This document shows positions 23,916-24,063 of a stretch of DNA of 24,063 nt, piece after piece (position 1 is the first letter of the stretch; every line of letters starts with the position of its first letter). Source of the DNA: Acidobacteriota bacterium. Its GTDB lineage: Bacteria > Acidobacteriota > Terriglobia > Terriglobales > Acidobacteriaceae. The stretch covers positions 1-24,063 of the forward strand of contig JAJYSL010000047.1 of the NCBI GenBank assembly GCA_021793595.1, written 5' to 3'. The position numbers and the translations under genes are program-made. The notes under the pieces were generated by a model that made no database searches, was not told the DNA's origin, and worked only from the letters and a program-made list of their open reading frames with translations.

Positions 23916-24063
23916 ATGAAGTTTTTGATTGGGCTGGTGATCGGGCTTTTGTTGGTGCCTATTGGCGCATTTTTCTACCTGAACTTTGGGAATCCCCCGG
24001 TCGCGGTCGCCGATGCGCCGTTCCCTTTTGAAAAGCAGATTGTGCACGTGCCGCTGCAAGATC
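23916..24063 (+). CDS. N-terminus of a membrane-anchored or exported protein, possibly cytochrome c
   Basis: Only 49 codons are in the window. The ATG at 23916 follows AGGAG by about 6 bases. The N-terminus MKFLIGLVIGLLLVPIGAFFY is a single membrane anchor or uncleaved signal, followed by a Pro-rich stretch ending in PFPFEKQIVHVPLQD. From memory, short acidobacterial c-type cytochromes begin like this (a MKF-type anchor followed by MPFEK). No CxxCH heme motif is in view, so the assignment is a guess that the next few hundred bases would settle. Confidence 0.6.
   Translation, partial: MKFLIGLVIGLLLVPIGAFFYLNFGNPPVAVADAPFPFEKQIVHVPLQD

Noticed and set aside
1..24063. CRISPR array, tRNA/rRNA, IS element, integrase or phage genes
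   Set aside because: I scanned for spaced direct repeats, tRNA arm patterns and transposase or integrase motifs and saw none.

Overview
The window looks like a chromosome segment of a Gram-negative bacterium of the phylum Acidobacteriota, class Terriglobia (my inference). Pointers are the moderately GC-rich sequence, several predicted outer-membrane proteins, an RND subfamily with an Asp-Asn pair, a secreted Ig-like plus repeat-rich lipoprotein, and an intergenic repeat beginning GTCATCCCGACCGGAGCG, a style I associate with these genomes. No rRNA, tRNA, CRISPR, IS element or phage gene was recognised.

Layout. Bases 1-4483 (+) hold the 3' part of an RND efflux pump gene translationally coupled (TAATG) to a TolC-type outer membrane factor gene. 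A 377-bp gap with a TolC-tail-like remnant leads to a coiled-coil porin (4861-6675, +). A perfect 15-bp-stem bidirectional terminator separates the porin from a convergent secreted TPR-like protein (6753-7592, -). Next come an exported hypothetical protein (7865-8776, +) and a D-2-hydroxyacid dehydrogenase (8835-9818, +). The dehydrogenase collides head-on, with a 4-bp stop-codon overlap, with a three-gene minus-strand operon: enoyl-CoA hydratase (13412-14206), small lipoprotein (12809-13372) and large FAD/Fe-S D-2-hydroxyacid oxidoreductase (9815-12751). Divergent from that operon is a VOC-domain/lumazine-synthase fusion followed by nusB (14349-15697, +).

From 15700 to 23774 everything recognisable is on the minus strand: a possible short ORF, an 854-aa exported beta-propeller-like protein (15914-18478), an intergenic dispersed repeat, a secreted RNase T2 (18778-19509), alanine dehydrogenase (19700-20815), an aldehyde dehydrogenase (21006-22514), a repeat-containing spacer, and an outer-membrane barrel protein (22938-23774). 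The window ends in the first 49 codons of a membrane-anchored or exported protein (23916 onward, +), possibly a cytochrome c.

How the genes fit together. The left block is envelope export: pump, outer membrane channel and porin. The middle block suggests oxidation of D-2-hydroxyacids and acyl-CoA chemistry. The ribH-nusB pair is housekeeping, but RibH carries an unusual N-terminal VOC-like domain, which I consider the most interesting item. I see no convincing multi-gene undescribed defence or biosynthetic system. The remaining leads are small: altered proton-relay residues in the pump, operator-like palindromes and hairpins upstream of ald, and the intergenic repeats.
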